A DNA stretch of 64,000 nucleotides from Thalassobius sp034670005 (lineage in GTDB: Bacteria; Pseudomonadota; Alphaproteobacteria; Rhodobacterales; Rhodobacteraceae), in contig NZ_JAXMOH010000006.1 of the NCBI RefSeq assembly GCF_034670005.1, forward strand, positions 146,573-210,572, in the 5' to 3' direction. Below, one piece after another: positions 35,719 through 45,368 of the stretch. Numbering within the stretch: the first letter of the stretch is position 1; each line of letters starts with the position of its first letter. The position numbers and the translations under genes are program-made. The notes under the pieces were generated by a model. The model was not told where the DNA came from. It searched no databases and was given only the letters and a program-made list of their open reading frames with translations.

Positions 35719-36501
35719 ATGGTGCTTGCTGTCGATCTGAATGCCGATATGGGGGAAAGCTTCGGACCTTGGGTCATGGGCAACGACGCAGCGCTTCTCG
35801 AAGTGGTCAGTTCGGCCAATGTTGCCTGCGGCATGCATGCGGGCGATTGGGACACGATGGGCCTGACCATGTCGATGGCGGCGAAAAACAATGTCGGGAT
35901 CGGTGCGCATCCGGGGTTTGCCGATCTTCAGGGCTTCGGCCGCAACCGGATGACCCTGCCGCTGAACAGCCTTGCCAACCTCGTACGCTATCAACTGGGC
36001 GCGGCGCAGGCGATCGCGCGATCGGTCGGAGCGAAGGTGCGTCATCTCAAGCTGCATGGTGCGCTGGCCAATATGGCATCCGAGGACAAACAGATGGCAC
36101 TGGCCTGTTACCGGGCGGCACTGGATGTCGACCCCGACCTCATCATCATGGTGCTGGCCGGAACGCAGCAGAATGCGGCGGTCAAGGATTTGCAATGCCG
36201 TACCGCTTGCGAAATCTTCGCTGACCGGGCCTATAACGATGATGCGACGCTGGTGGATCGCAGCCTGCCCGGCGCCGTCATTCACGATCCCGACCGCGCT
36301 GGGCAACGAATGCTGGAAATGGTCAAGGCCGGCGCGATCATCACCGAAAGCGGCACGCATATTCCCACCCGGATCGATACGATCTGCCTGCACGGGGACA
36401 CGCCGACGGCAGTCAATATCGCGCAAAGCGTTCGCGGCAGGCTCGAAGCCAGCGGCGTTGTGATCGGGCAATTCGCAGGTCAGCCTTTCGTCGCGGACTA
36501 G
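35719..36501 (+). CDS. pxpA: 5-oxoprolinase subunit A (LamB/YcsF family)
   Basis: The third subunit, 260 residues. The signature AVDLNADMGESFGPW starts at residue 4. It is followed by SANVACGMHAGDWDTM, GAHPGFADLQGFGRN and KLHGALANM, all typical of LamB/YcsF proteins. CLHGDTPTAVNIAQSVR closes the fold. The order B-C-A after a TRAP transporter makes a self-contained module converting imported 5-oxoproline to glutamate. Confidence 0.95.
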   Translation: MVLAVDLNADMGESFGPWVMGNDAALLEVVSSANVACGMHAGDWDTMGLTMSMAAKNNVGIGAHPGFADLQGFGRNRMTLPLNSLANLVRYQLGAAQAIARSVGAKVRHLKLHGALANMASEDKQMALACYRAALDVDPDLIIMVLAGTQQNAAVKDLQCRTACEIFADRAYNDDATLVDRSLPGAVIHDPDRAGQRMLEMVKAGAIITESGTHIPTRIDTICLHGDTPTAVNIAQSVRGRLEASGVVIGQFAGQPFVAD

Positions 36502-36530
36502 CGATCAGATGGCGGGGCCAAGGCGATTGA

Positions 36531-36551
36531 GGCGGCGGCCAAACCGCCGCC
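36531..36551. terminator. GC-rich hairpin between pxpA and lysE-type gene
   Basis: GGCGGCGG, loop CCAAA, CCGCCGCC in the gap between the convergent pxpA and LysE-family genes. It lacks a T-run, so intrinsic termination is uncertain. Confidence 0.45.
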
Positions 36552-36563
36552 CGCTTCGGGTTG

Positions 36564-37184
36564 TCATCCCCAGATCGCGCCAAATGTCAGGCTGATCCCC
36601 CAAACGAACAGAATCGTCCCCGCGATCAGGTCAAGCCAGCGCAACGTGTCCTGCGCGATCCGCGCCCGGGCCCAAAGCGCGGCATGAACAAGGATCAGCC
36701 ACCACAGGGCCGATCCCAGAAACACCCCGGCCACCAACCAGTAAGCCGCGTTCGCCGCGCCGGATGCCGCCGCGCCAAGCCCGGCAACCATCCCGGCAAA
36801 GGCCAGAACCGTTGTCGGATTCGACAATGTCAGCAGGTAGGTGGTTGCAAAGGCGCTGAACACTGATTTGGTCGGCGGCGCGGCGATTTCCTTGGGCCGG
36901 GCAGCGAAGAAACCGCGCAGCGTCATCAGGCCCAACCAGGCGATAAGCAATCCGCCGAACAACTGCATCGGCGTCGCATAGCGGGTCAGCACCCCGGTGG
37001 CTGACACCCCGACGGCAACCAATAGCCCATAGGTGCCATCCGCCGCCGCTGCGCCGAACCCCGTGGCCAATCCGGCGCCGCGCCCATCGGCAACGCTGCG
37101 GCGGATACACAGCAATCCGATCGGGCCGACCGGGGCGGCGATTGCCAGCCCAACACCCAGACCTTTGACAAAAATTTCAACCAT
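36564..37184 (-). CDS. LysE-family amino-acid exporter
   Basis: A 206-residue inner-membrane exporter with about six hydrophobic segments. The N-terminal GLAIAAPVGPIGLLCIRRSV and the ATTYLLTLSNPTTVLAFAGM segment are LysE/RhtB markers. ATG 37184 is preceded by GGAGG. The first 8 bases overlap the end of the Lrp-type gene, so the regulator and exporter are cotranscribed; the substrate is probably an amino acid sensed by that regulator. Confidence 0.9.
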   Translation of the reverse strand: MVEIFVKGLGVGLAIAAPVGPIGLLCIRRSVADGRGAGLATGFGAAAADGTYGLLVAVGVSATGVLTRYATPMQLFGGLLIAWLGLMTLRGFFAARPKEIAAPPTKSVFSAFATTYLLTLSNPTTVLAFAGMVAGLGAAASGAANAAYWLVAGVFLGSALWWLILVHAALWARARIAQDTLRWLDLIAGTILFVWGISLTFGAIWG

Positions 37185-37641
37185 TTGCACCCTCCGGTAT
37201 CGCTATTGCCGAGGTTTCCTTGGCGGTGTCGAGCGTGATGATGGTTTCGGTTCGCGACACAGCGGGCAGGGGTTTCACCACATTCCCGAGAAAATTCTGC
37301 AACGCCTTGGTGTCGGCCAGCCGCAGTTTCATCAGATAGGAATGCGGGCCGCTGATATGGTGCAGTTCCTGCACCTCATCGCGAAGCGACAGGGCCGCGA
37401 CGGCGGTGTCTTCGCCGTCGAAATCCATGTCGATCAGAACGAAAGCGCACAGGGCGGCATCGAATCGATCCGGCGCTAGCGCGGCGCGCCAACCGGTAAT
37501 TGCCCCGGTCGCGGCCAGCCGCCGGATCCGTTCATTGGCCGCTGATACCGACAGTGACACTGCCTGGGCCACTTCGGTACTGGAGGCGCGGGCGTTGTTT
37601 TGAAGCAGGGCGCAGATTTTTCGGTCGGTTTGGTCAAGCAT
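37177..37641 (-). CDS. Lrp/AsnC-family regulator
   Basis: A 154-residue regulator. The N-terminal helix-turn-helix begins LDQTDRKICALLQNNARASS, with the recognition region VSLSVSAANERIRRL. The C-terminal RAM ligand-binding domain includes CAFVLIDMDFDG and HHISGPHSYLMKLRLAD. It overlaps the LysE-type exporter downstream, a common pairing in which the regulator responds to the exported amino acid. Confidence 0.92.
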   Translation of the reverse strand: MLDQTDRKICALLQNNARASSTEVAQAVSLSVSAANERIRRLAATGAITGWRAALAPDRFDAALCAFVLIDMDFDGEDTAVAALSLRDEVQELHHISGPHSYLMKLRLADTKALQNFLGNVVKPLPAVSRTETIITLDTAKETSAIAIPEGANG

Positions 37642-37881
37642 GGGAAACTATCCGGTGGCTGATGGATTATGAGATATTTGTTGCGGAGTATGCTCCATTT
37701 TTCAAGCAATAATGTTGTTTATATCTTCCAATTCCGCAGGAAATGCGGCTCTCGTTTTGTCTTGCCTCAATCCTGCCGGTGATCCGGTGAAACGTGATCT
37801 CTGCCCCGCGACAGTCGCGCCGCTTGCCCGCGCGCGCCGTGTCGCATAAACCCGGCGGCGCAGGACAGGAAAGGAACGCCG

Positions 37882-39678
37882 ATGGCCCGGACCCCGACCA
37901 CGGTCAATGAGGACCGCGAGAAATCCAAACATGTTGGTGCATTGCGCGATCTCTGGCCGTTTTTAAGCCCTTATAAATGGATGGTGTTTGGTGCCGGTCT
38001 GGCGCTGGTGCTGACGGCCAGCGTGTCGCTGACCCTGCCCTTGGCGGTGCGCCGGGTGGTGGATAATTTCAACGGTGCCGATGGCGCATTGCTAGATCAG
38101 TATTTTGGCGCGGCGCTGGCGCTTGCCGCGTTGTTGGCGCTGGGCACCGGTCTGCGCTATTCACTGGTGACGATACTGGGCGAACGGGTGGTGGCGGATA
38201 TCCGCAAGGCGGTGTTCGACCGTATCATCGGGATGAGCCCGGCGTTTTTCGAAAACATCATGACCGGCGAGGTGCTGAGCCGGATCACCACCGACACCAC
38301 GTTGATCCTGTCGGTGATCGGGTCGTCGATTTCGGTGGCGCTGCGCAATGTGCTGATCGTGTTCGGCGGCTTGGGTCTGATGCTGTTCACTTCGGCCAAA
38401 CTGACCGGGCTGGTGCTACTGATCGTGCCGCTGGTGATCGTGCCGATCCTGACGCTGGGGCGCAGGCTGCGCAAGCTGAGCCGGGAAAATCAGGACTGGA
38501 TCGCGGAAAGTTCCGGCAATGCATCCGAGGCGCTGTTGAGCGTACAGACGGTTCAGGCCTTTACCAATGAACGCGGCGCGCGGTGCGATTTCGCCCATGT
38601 GACCGAGGCCAGCTATATTTCGGCCAGACGCCGGGTCGCCACCCGGGCGGTGATGACCGTGATTGTGATCTTCCTTGTCTTCGCCGGGGTTGTCGGTGTG
38701 CTGTGGATTGGTGCGAACGATGTGCGTTCGGGCACGATGAGCGCGGGCGCGCTGGTTCAGTTTGTGATCTATTCGGTGATGGTGGCAGGGTCGGTTGCGG
38801 CACTGTCCGAAGTCTGGGGCGAATTGCAACGCGCGGCAGGCGCGACCGAACGGCTGGTGGAACTGTTGCACGCCCAAGACAGCGTCGCCGATGCGGCCAC
38901 CCCCGTGCCGGTGCCCGTGCCGGTGACCGGCCATATCCGGTTTGACGCCGTCAATTTCCGTTATCCGTCGCGCCCGGATGTGTCGGCGCTGGACGCGGTC
39001 GATCTGGATATTCGTCCCGGTGAAACCGTGGCGCTGGTCGGGCCTTCGGGGGCGGGTAAAACCACGATCATTCAAACCATTTTGCGGTTCTATGATCCGC
39101 AATCGGGCCGGATCGAACTGGACGGAACCGATCTGAAGGACATGGCACGCGGTGAATTCCGCAAACATCTGGCGCTGGTGCCGCAAGACCCGGTCATTTT
39201 CGCCACCACGGCGCGGGAAAACATCCGCTTCGGCCGCCCCGATGCCACCGATGCCGAGGTCGAGGCCGCCGCCAAGGCGGCCGCTGCGCATGATTTCATC
39301 ATGAAGTTGCCCGAAGGCTATGAAGCCCAGGTCGGTGAACGCGGCGTGATGCTGTCGGGCGGGCAGAAACAGCGGATTGCCATCGCGCGCGCGATCTTGC
39401 GTGATGCGCCGGTTCTGCTGCTGGACGAAGCCACCAGCGCGCTGGATGCCGAAAGCGAACGCGCGGTACAGGCGGCGGTGGATGAGCTGTCGAAGAACCG
39501 AACAACGATCATCGTGGCGCACCGTTTGGCAACGGTGAAGAAGGCCGACCGGATCGTGGTGATGGAGGATGGCCAGGTCGTGGCGCAGGGAACCCATGAC
39601 GAATTGGTTGCCGCAGGCGGGCTCTATGCCCGGCTGGCGCGGTTGCAGTTTACCGACGGCGCTGTCGAAGCGATTTGA
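37882..39678 (+). CDS. ABC transporter, fused permease and ATPase (ABCB-like exporter)
   Basis: A 598-residue half-transporter expected to work as a homodimer. The N-terminal domain has about six membrane segments (residues 35-320). The ATPase domain holds Walker A GPSGAGKTT, a Q-loop (VPQDPVIF), signature LSGGQKQR, Walker B VLLLDEATSALD and H-loop VAHRLAT. A repeated VPVPVPV linker joins the two. ATG 37882 follows AGGAAAGGA. The substrate is unknown; relatives export lipids or drugs. Confidence 0.92.
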   Translation: MARTPTTVNEDREKSKHVGALRDLWPFLSPYKWMVFGAGLALVLTASVSLTLPLAVRRVVDNFNGADGALLDQYFGAALALAALLALGTGLRYSLVTILGERVVADIRKAVFDRIIGMSPAFFENIMTGEVLSRITTDTTLILSVIGSSISVALRNVLIVFGGLGLMLFTSAKLTGLVLLIVPLVIVPILTLGRRLRKLSRENQDWIAESSGNASEALLSVQTVQAFTNERGARCDFAHVTEASYISARRRVATRAVMTVIVIFLVFAGVVGVLWIGANDVRSGTMSAGALVQFVIYSVMVAGSVAALSEVWGELQRAAGATERLVELLHAQDSVADAATPVPVPVPVTGHIRFDAVNFRYPSRPDVSALDAVDLDIRPGETVALVGPSGAGKTTIIQTILRFYDPQSGRIELDGTDLKDMARGEFRKHLALVPQDPVIFATTARENIRFGRPDATDAEVEAAAKAAAAHDFIMKLPEGYEAQVGERGVMLSGGQKQRIAIARAILRDAPVLLLDEATSALDAESERAVQAAVDELSKNRTTIIVAHRLATVKKADRIVVMEDGQVVAQGTHDELVAAGGLYARLARLQFTDGAVEAI

Positions 39679-39710
39679 AGTCCCCCCTCAGACCGTTTGG
39701 ATAAACTGGA

Positions 39711-39738
39711 AAAAAGGGCGTGCTTCACGCCCTTTTTT
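39711..39738 (+). terminator. Rho-independent terminator after the ABC exporter gene
   Basis: AAAAAGGGCGTG, loop CTT, CACGCCCTTTTTT, 33 bp after the stop: a strong stem with a T-run. Confidence 0.9.
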
Positions 39739-39852
39739 GGTTTTGACGTTGCGCAAGCCTGTGCGTGGCAGGCTTGTTTGTTTGCCAAAACCCTTTCACA
39801 TTGGCAGCCAAGGGGAAACGGCCGAACGGGCCGATTGAGGGAGGACAAAGAG

Positions 39853-41739
39853 ATGCAGTTTGCGTCCATTGCAGATACCATCGCTATCGAACAGGAAATG
39901 TCTTGGGAAGACCGCGATGCGCCCAAGACGCTGTATCAGTTGCTGACACGCACTAAGGACGCGCATGGCAACCGCGATGCGGTCACCTTTCAGCTGCAAA
40001 GCGGCCCCAAGGACCCGGCCGAAACACTCAGCTGGACGGAATTGCACGCCCGCACCTGTCAGGCCGCCAACATGTTTCGTGATCTGGGTATCGGTGAAAC
40101 CGATGTGGTGGCCTGCGTCCTGCCCAATTGCAATGAAACCGTCCTGACCATTCTGGGCGGGGCGATCGCCGGGATCATCAATCCGATCAATCCGCTGCTG
40201 GAACCGGAACAGATCAGCGCGATTTTGCGTGAAACCAAGGCCAAGGTCGTGGTCACGCTGAAATCCTTCCCCAAAACCGACGTGTCTCAGAAAACCGCCG
40301 AAGCGGTGCGCCACGCGCCGGGCGTGCATACGGTTCTGGAAATTGACCTGAACCGTTACCTGACCCCGCCGAAAAGCTGGATAGTGCCGCTGGTACGGCC
40401 CAAAAGCGAAGGCGGCAGGCATCACGCCGATGTTCTGGATTTCAACAAGACTCTGAAAAAATATCCCCGTTCGCTGGCCTTTGCCGATGCAACCGGGGAC
40501 CGGGTTGCCGCCTATTTCCATACCGGCGGCACCACCGGCATGCCGAAAGTGGCGCAGCACCGTTATTCCGGGATCATCTATAACGGCTGGTTGGGCGGGA
40601 CGCTGCTCTATACCTCCGAAGACAAGGTGATCTGCCCGTTGCCGCTGTTCCACGTTTTTGCCTGTCATGTGATCTTGATGGCGGTGGTCACTTCCGGGGC
40701 GCATGTGGTGTTCCCAACCCCGGCCGGGTATCGCGGCGAGGGCGTGTTCGACAATTTCTGGCAATTGATCGAACGCTGGAAAATCACCTTTATCATCACC
40801 GTCCCGACCGCGATTTCGGCGCTGATGCAGCGCCCGGTCGATGCTGATGTATCTTCGGTGAAAACCTCTTTTTCGGGCTCGGCACCGTTGCCGCAGGAAT
40901 TGTTCAACCGCTTTGAAAAGGCCAGCGGCGTCACCATCATCGAAGGCTATGGCCTGACCGAGGCGACCTGTCTGGTGTCGTGCAATCCGGTCGGTGGCGA
41001 GAAAAAGATTGGATCGGTCGGTATCCGCTTCCCCTATACCGATGTCCGCATTTTCAAGGAAGTGAACGGTGAGCCGGTTGAATGCGCCGCCGATGAGGTT
41101 GGCGAAATCTGCATCTCCAACCCCGGCGTCTGGTCTGGAAATACCTACACCGAGGCGGAAAAGAACAAGCAGCTATACCATTTCGACAAATATCTGCGCA
41201 CCGGCGATCTGGGCCGGATTGATCCCGATAATTACATCTGGATTACCGGGCGGGCCAAGGACCTGATCATTCGCGGCGGTCACAATATCGACCCTGCCGA
41301 AATCGAAGAGGCGCTTCTGGTTCATCACGATGTCGCTTTCGCGGGGGCCATCGGTCAGCCCGACGCCCATGCCGGCGAGGTGCCCTGCGCCTATGTCGAA
41401 CTGGTCGACGGGGCCAGCGTGACTGGCGAACAGCTGATGGAGCATTGCAAGATCCACGTGCATGAACGCGCGGCGATGCCCAAATTTGTCGAAGTGATGG
41501 ATGAGTTGCCCAAAACAGCCGTCGGCAAGGTGTTCAAGCCCGATTTGCGTAAACGGGCGATCACCCGGGTTTACAACGCGGCATTGGACGAAGCCAAGCT
41601 GAACGCCAAGGTGGTCAGCGTGGTCGACGATAAAAAACGCGGGCTGGTGGCGCGGGTCGAACGCACCGGCGTGGTGCATGACGACGAGGTCGGCCATGTG
41701 CTCGGGGCCTTCACCCGGCCGTGGGACTGGGCCGAGTAA
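39853..41739 (+). CDS. Acyl-CoA synthetase, second copy
   Basis: A 628-residue AMP-forming ligase, longer than the enzyme at 9.0-10.7 kb. It has the P-loop FHTGGTTGMPKVAQH, EGYGLTEATCLVSCNP, GDLGRIDPDNYIWITGRAKD and the C-terminal PKTAVGKVFKP lysine region. The N-terminal about 35 residues and the insertion around residues 165-215 distinguish it. The start ATG 39853 has GGAGG upstream. The substrate is undetermined. It is monocistronic, bounded by terminators on both sides. Confidence 0.9.
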   Translation: MQFASIADTIAIEQEMSWEDRDAPKTLYQLLTRTKDAHGNRDAVTFQLQSGPKDPAETLSWTELHARTCQAANMFRDLGIGETDVVACVLPNCNETVLTILGGAIAGIINPINPLLEPEQISAILRETKAKVVVTLKSFPKTDVSQKTAEAVRHAPGVHTVLEIDLNRYLTPPKSWIVPLVRPKSEGGRHHADVLDFNKTLKKYPRSLAFADATGDRVAAYFHTGGTTGMPKVAQHRYSGIIYNGWLGGTLLYTSEDKVICPLPLFHVFACHVILMAVVTSGAHVVFPTPAGYRGEGVFDNFWQLIERWKITFIITVPTAISALMQRPVDADVSSVKTSFSGSAPLPQELFNRFEKASGVTIIEGYGLTEATCLVSCNPVGGEKKIGSVGIRFPYTDVRIFKEVNGEPVECAADEVGEICISNPGVWSGNTYTEAEKNKQLYHFDKYLRTGDLGRIDPDNYIWITGRAKDLIIRGGHNIDPAEIEEALLVHHDVAFAGAIGQPDAHAGEVPCAYVELVDGASVTGEQLMEHCKIHVHERAAMPKFVEVMDELPKTAVGKVFKPDLRKRAITRVYNAALDEAKLNAKVVSVVDDKKRGLVARVERTGVVHDDEVGHVLGAFTRPWDWAE

Positions 41740-41761
41740 TCAGTTCAGATACCAGGAATGC

Positions 41762-41789
41762 AAAACGCGGCCCCTCGGGGCCGCGTTTC
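41762..41789 (+). terminator. Rho-independent terminator after the acyl-CoA synthetase gene
   Basis: AAAACGCGGCCCC, TC, GGGGCCGCGTTT followed by CTTGTTT, 23 bp after the stop. Confidence 0.85.
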
Positions 41790-41965
41790 TTGTTTAGGGT
41801 GACGGGGCAGTGGGCTTCGATCCTCTTGGCCATAGGTCAATTCACCTCAGGGTATTCTTGCCCAGATGAAACTGGATTTGTCTGCCGGTTGGGCCAGTGC
41901 TAGCTTGCTCCTCGGGCCTGCATCCGCTAGAGCCGTGCGCGAGTTGAAGGCAAGGACCCAAAACG

Positions 41966-43456
41966 ATGGCCAAGCAGAAAAAAGCCCCCCGTCCCAAGGC
42001 AGAAACGCCCAAGGGGTTCCGCGACTATTTCGGTGCCGAAGTGACCGGGCGCGCCGAGATGCTGCGCACGATTGCCGGGGTCTATCATCGATACGGGTTC
42101 GATGCGCTGGAAAGCAGCGCGGTGGAAACGGTTGAGGCGCTGGGGAAATTCCTGCCCGATGTCGACCGGCCGAACGAGGGCGTTTTCGCCTGGCAGGAAG
42201 CGGATGAAGATGGTCGCGGTGACTGGCTGGCGTTGCGCTATGACCTGACCGCGCCGCTGGCGCGCGTTTACGCCCAGCATCGCAACGATCTGCCGACCCC
42301 TTACCGTCGCTTTGCAATGGGTCCTGTCTGGCGCAATGAAAAGCCGGGGCCGGGGCGGTTCCGCCAGTTTTATCAATGCGATGCCGACACGGTCGGCACC
42401 GCTTCGATGGCCGCCGATGCCGAGGTCTGCGCGATGTTGTCGGACGCGCTCGAAGCGGTCGGCATACCGCGTGGCGATTACGTGGTGCGGGTCAACAACC
42501 GCAAGGTTTTGAACGGCGTGCTGGAGGTGATGGGGGTCGATCAGGGCGAGACCCGCGAAGCGGTTCTGCGCACCATCGACAAGTTCGACAAGGTCGGCGA
42601 ACATGGTGTGCGCGAACTGCTGGGCAAAGGGCGGCTGGATGCCTCGGGTGCCTATATCGACGGGGTTGGTCTGAGCGCGGAACAGGTCGAGCCGGTGATC
42701 CGCTTCCTGACCTCGAAAGGCGCCGATAACATAGCGACTTTGGCCAATCTGCACGCCGCCGTTGGCGACAGCGCGGTCGGGGTGGAGGGCGTCGCAGAGC
42801 TGGACCAGATTGCGGGATATTTGGGCGCTCAGGGCTACGGCCCCGACCGGATCGTCATCGACCCCAGCGTCGTGCGCGGCCTAGGCTATTATACAGGCCC
42901 GGTTTTCGAGGCCGAGCTGACCTTCGAGATCACCGATGAAAAGGGTCGGCCGCGACAATTCGGATCGGTCGCAGGCGGCGGGCGCTATGACGATCTGGTC
43001 AAGCGGTTCACCGGGCAGGCCGTGCCTGCCACCGGCATTTCCATCGGCGTCGACCGGTTGCTGGCCGCGCTGCATGCCAAGGGACGGCTGGACGGGGTGG
43101 CCCAGGGGCCGGTCGTGGTCACCGTGATGGATCGCGACCGGATCGCCGATTATCAGGCCATGGTGGCCGAGCTGCGCACCGCCGGTATCCGCGCCGAGGT
43201 CTATCTGGGTAATCCGAAGAATTTCGGCAACCAGTTGAAATATGCCGACAAGCGTAATTCTCCGGTGGCGGTGATCGAAGGTGCCGACGAGAAAGAGCGC
43301 GGCGTGGTGCAGATCAAGGACCTGATCCTCGGGGCCAAGATCGCCGAGAACGCCACGTTGGAAGAATGGAAGGAACGGCCGAGCCAGTTCGAAGTGCCCC
43401 GATCCGATCTGATCGCCAAGGTACGCGAGATTCTGGAAGGGCAGGCCGATGCCTGA
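41966..43456 (+). CDS. hisS: Histidine-tRNA ligase
   Basis: Class II aminoacyl-tRNA synthetase, 496 residues. Motif 2 region RNEKPGPGRFRQFYQCDAD, substrate loop RYDLTAPLARVYA, and motif 3 VAGGGRYDDLVKRF are visible. The GLGYYTGPVFE histidine-binding loop is also visible. The C-terminal anticodon-binding domain follows. It overlaps hisZ by 8 bases, so the synthetase and two histidine-biosynthesis genes form one operon. Confidence 0.96.
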   Translation: MAKQKKAPRPKAETPKGFRDYFGAEVTGRAEMLRTIAGVYHRYGFDALESSAVETVEALGKFLPDVDRPNEGVFAWQEADEDGRGDWLALRYDLTAPLARVYAQHRNDLPTPYRRFAMGPVWRNEKPGPGRFRQFYQCDADTVGTASMAADAEVCAMLSDALEAVGIPRGDYVVRVNNRKVLNGVLEVMGVDQGETREAVLRTIDKFDKVGEHGVRELLGKGRLDASGAYIDGVGLSAEQVEPVIRFLTSKGADNIATLANLHAAVGDSAVGVEGVAELDQIAGYLGAQGYGPDRIVIDPSVVRGLGYYTGPVFEAELTFEITDEKGRPRQFGSVAGGGRYDDLVKRFTGQAVPATGISIGVDRLLAALHAKGRLDGVAQGPVVVTVMDRDRIADYQAMVAELRTAGIRAEVYLGNPKNFGNQLKYADKRNSPVAVIEGADEKERGVVQIKDLILGAKIAENATLEEWKERPSQFEVPRSDLIAKVREILEGQADA

Positions 43457-44534
43457 CAAAGCCAGGATCCGGGCCGAAGCCGCACGACTACGCGCTGCGT
43501 TCGAGGCCGAGGGCGCGCAGGTCTTCGAGACTACGATATTGCAGCCCGCCGAGGTTTTGCTTGACCTGTATGGCGAAGAAATCCGCGCCCGCGCCTATGT
43601 GACTTCGGACGCGCTGCGCGGCGAACAGATGCTGCGGCCCGATTTCACCGTACCGGTGGTGCAGGCGCATATGGCCTATGGCGCGGAACCGGCGCGCTAT
43701 ACCTATGCCGGAGAAGTGTTCCGGCGGCAGGAAGACGATCCCGACCGGGCCAATGAATATGTCCAGGTCGGCTACGAGGTGTTCGACCGTCACAATCCCA
43801 TCGATTCGGATGCCGAGGTGTTTTCGGTGATCAAATCCGCTTTGAGCGGACTGGGGTTGCGCGCCGCAACCGGCGATATCGGTATCCTGATGGCTGCGGT
43901 CGACGGGTTGCAGACGACGCAGGCGCGCAAGTCGGCGCTCCGGCGTCATATCTGGCACCCGCGCCGGTTCCGTGCCCTGCTGGACCGCTATGCCGGGCGC
44001 ACAGCCGTTCCGGCGACGCGTCAGGCGCTGCTGGCCGCCGCTGATCCCTTTGCCAAGGCGGGACCCGATATCGGATTGCGGTCGCGCGCCGAGATCGCGG
44101 CGCGGATCGCGGCGCTGAAATCCGACGCCGAAGCGACCCCGATATCAAAGCGCGAAGTCGGGTTGCTCGATGCGATCCTGGAGGTTCGTGAAACCTTGCC
44201 CAATGCTTTGGAACGGCTGCGCGACATCGCGGTGGATATGCCCGCCATTGGGCCTGCCGTGGACCGGCTGGCGCGGCGCATGGCTGCGCTCGAACGGCGC
44301 GGCGTGGATGTTGCGGCGCTCGACTTCGAAGCCAGCTATGGCCGCACGTCGATGGAATATTACGACGGGTTCGTGTTCGGCTTCTATGCCGAAAATCGCC
44401 CCGATCTTCCCGCAGTGGCAACCGGCGGGCGCTATGATGCGTTGACCCGGGTGTTGGGGCAGGGCGCCGAAATTCCGGCCGTGGGCGGGGTGGTGCGACC
44501 GGGGCTGTTGCTGGAACTGGAGGCGGGACAATGA
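43449..44534 (+). CDS. hisZ: ATP phosphoribosyltransferase regulatory subunit
   Basis: A 361-residue catalytically inactive paralog of HisRS that activates and gives histidine feedback control to the short HisG. It retains the class II fold landmarks (RPDFTVPVVQAHMAYG, YTYAGEVFRRQEDD, TGGRYDALTRVLG). It lacks the anticodon-binding domain of HisS. It is placed between hisS and hisG, sharing ATGA with hisG. Confidence 0.93.
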   Translation: MPDKARIRAEAARLRAAFEAEGAQVFETTILQPAEVLLDLYGEEIRARAYVTSDALRGEQMLRPDFTVPVVQAHMAYGAEPARYTYAGEVFRRQEDDPDRANEYVQVGYEVFDRHNPIDSDAEVFSVIKSALSGLGLRAATGDIGILMAAVDGLQTTQARKSALRRHIWHPRRFRALLDRYAGRTAVPATRQALLAAADPFAKAGPDIGLRSRAEIAARIAALKSDAEATPISKREVGLLDAILEVRETLPNALERLRDIAVDMPAIGPAVDRLARRMAALERRGVDVAALDFEASYGRTSMEYYDGFVFGFYAENRPDLPAVATGGRYDALTRVLGQGAEIPAVGGVVRPGLLLELEAGQ

Positions 44535-45226
44535 GCGTGAAGCTGGGCGTGCCCTCCAAGGGCCGGTTGATGGAAAAAACCTTTGAATGGTTCGGTGACC
44601 GCGATGTATGGCTCAGCCGGACCGGGTCGGACCGTGAATATGCCGGCCGGGTCGACGGGATCGACGGGATCGAACTGGTGCTGTTATCGGCGGGGGAAAT
44701 CCCGCGCGAACTGGCCGCCGGGCGCATCCATCTCGGCGTCACCGGCACCGACCTGATTCGCGAAAAGCTGGGCCAGTGGGACCAGAAGGTCGAACCGCTG
44801 GCGGAACTGGGCTTCGGTCATGCCGACCTGATCATCGCGGTGCCCGCCTGCTGGGTGGATGTCGACACGCTGGACGATCTTGATGCAGTGGCGGCGGCAT
44901 TTCGGGCAAAACACGGATTCCGGCTGCGGGTGGCGACCAAATATCACCGACTGGTGCGGGAATTTCTGCGCGATCACGGCGTGGCCGATTATCAGCTGGT
45001 CGACAGCCAGGGTGCGACCGAAGGCACGGTCAAGAACGAAACCGCCGAGGCGGTGGCCGACATCACCTCGACCGGCGATACGCTGCGGGCCAATCACCTG
45101 AAGATTCTCAGCGACGCGCTGGTGCTGAAGTCGCAGGCGACGCTGTTCCGGTCACGGGTGGCCCCGGTCACCGTCGAAGAACGGCAGACGCTCAAGGCGC
45201 TGTGTCACCTGCTGGCGGTCGATTAA
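44531..45226 (+). CDS. hisG: ATP phosphoribosyltransferase, short form
   Basis: First committed step of histidine synthesis: ATP + PRPP to phosphoribosyl-ATP. At 231 residues it is the short type lacking the C-terminal regulatory domain, consistent with hisZ next to it. Visible are LGVPSKGRLMEKTFEWF, VTGTDLIREKL, and the PRPP loop VDSQGATEGTVKNETAE with DITSTGDTLRANHLK. The start overlaps the hisZ stop. Confidence 0.95.
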   Translation: MSVKLGVPSKGRLMEKTFEWFGDRDVWLSRTGSDREYAGRVDGIDGIELVLLSAGEIPRELAAGRIHLGVTGTDLIREKLGQWDQKVEPLAELGFGHADLIIAVPACWVDVDTLDDLDAVAAAFRAKHGFRLRVATKYHRLVREFLRDHGVADYQLVDSQGATEGTVKNETAEAVADITSTGDTLRANHLKILSDALVLKSQATLFRSRVAPVTVEERQTLKALCHLLAVD

Positions 45227-45282
45227 GCCGGTTTCTTGCCGCTCCTGCGCGGCCCCCGGTCGAACGGCAGTATTCGAAACAA

Positions 45283-45305
45283 GAAGAAACTATCTTCTTC
45301 TTTTC
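45283..45305 (+). terminator. Probable terminator of the hisSZG operon
   Basis: AAGAAGAA, loop ACTATC, TTCTTCTT followed by TTC, 56 bp after hisG. The stem is AU-rich, so moderate strength is expected. Confidence 0.55.
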
Positions 45306-45368
45306 AAAAATATCCCGGGGACATCGCGCATCGCGCGATGGGGGCAGAGCCCCTGACCCGATACGGCG

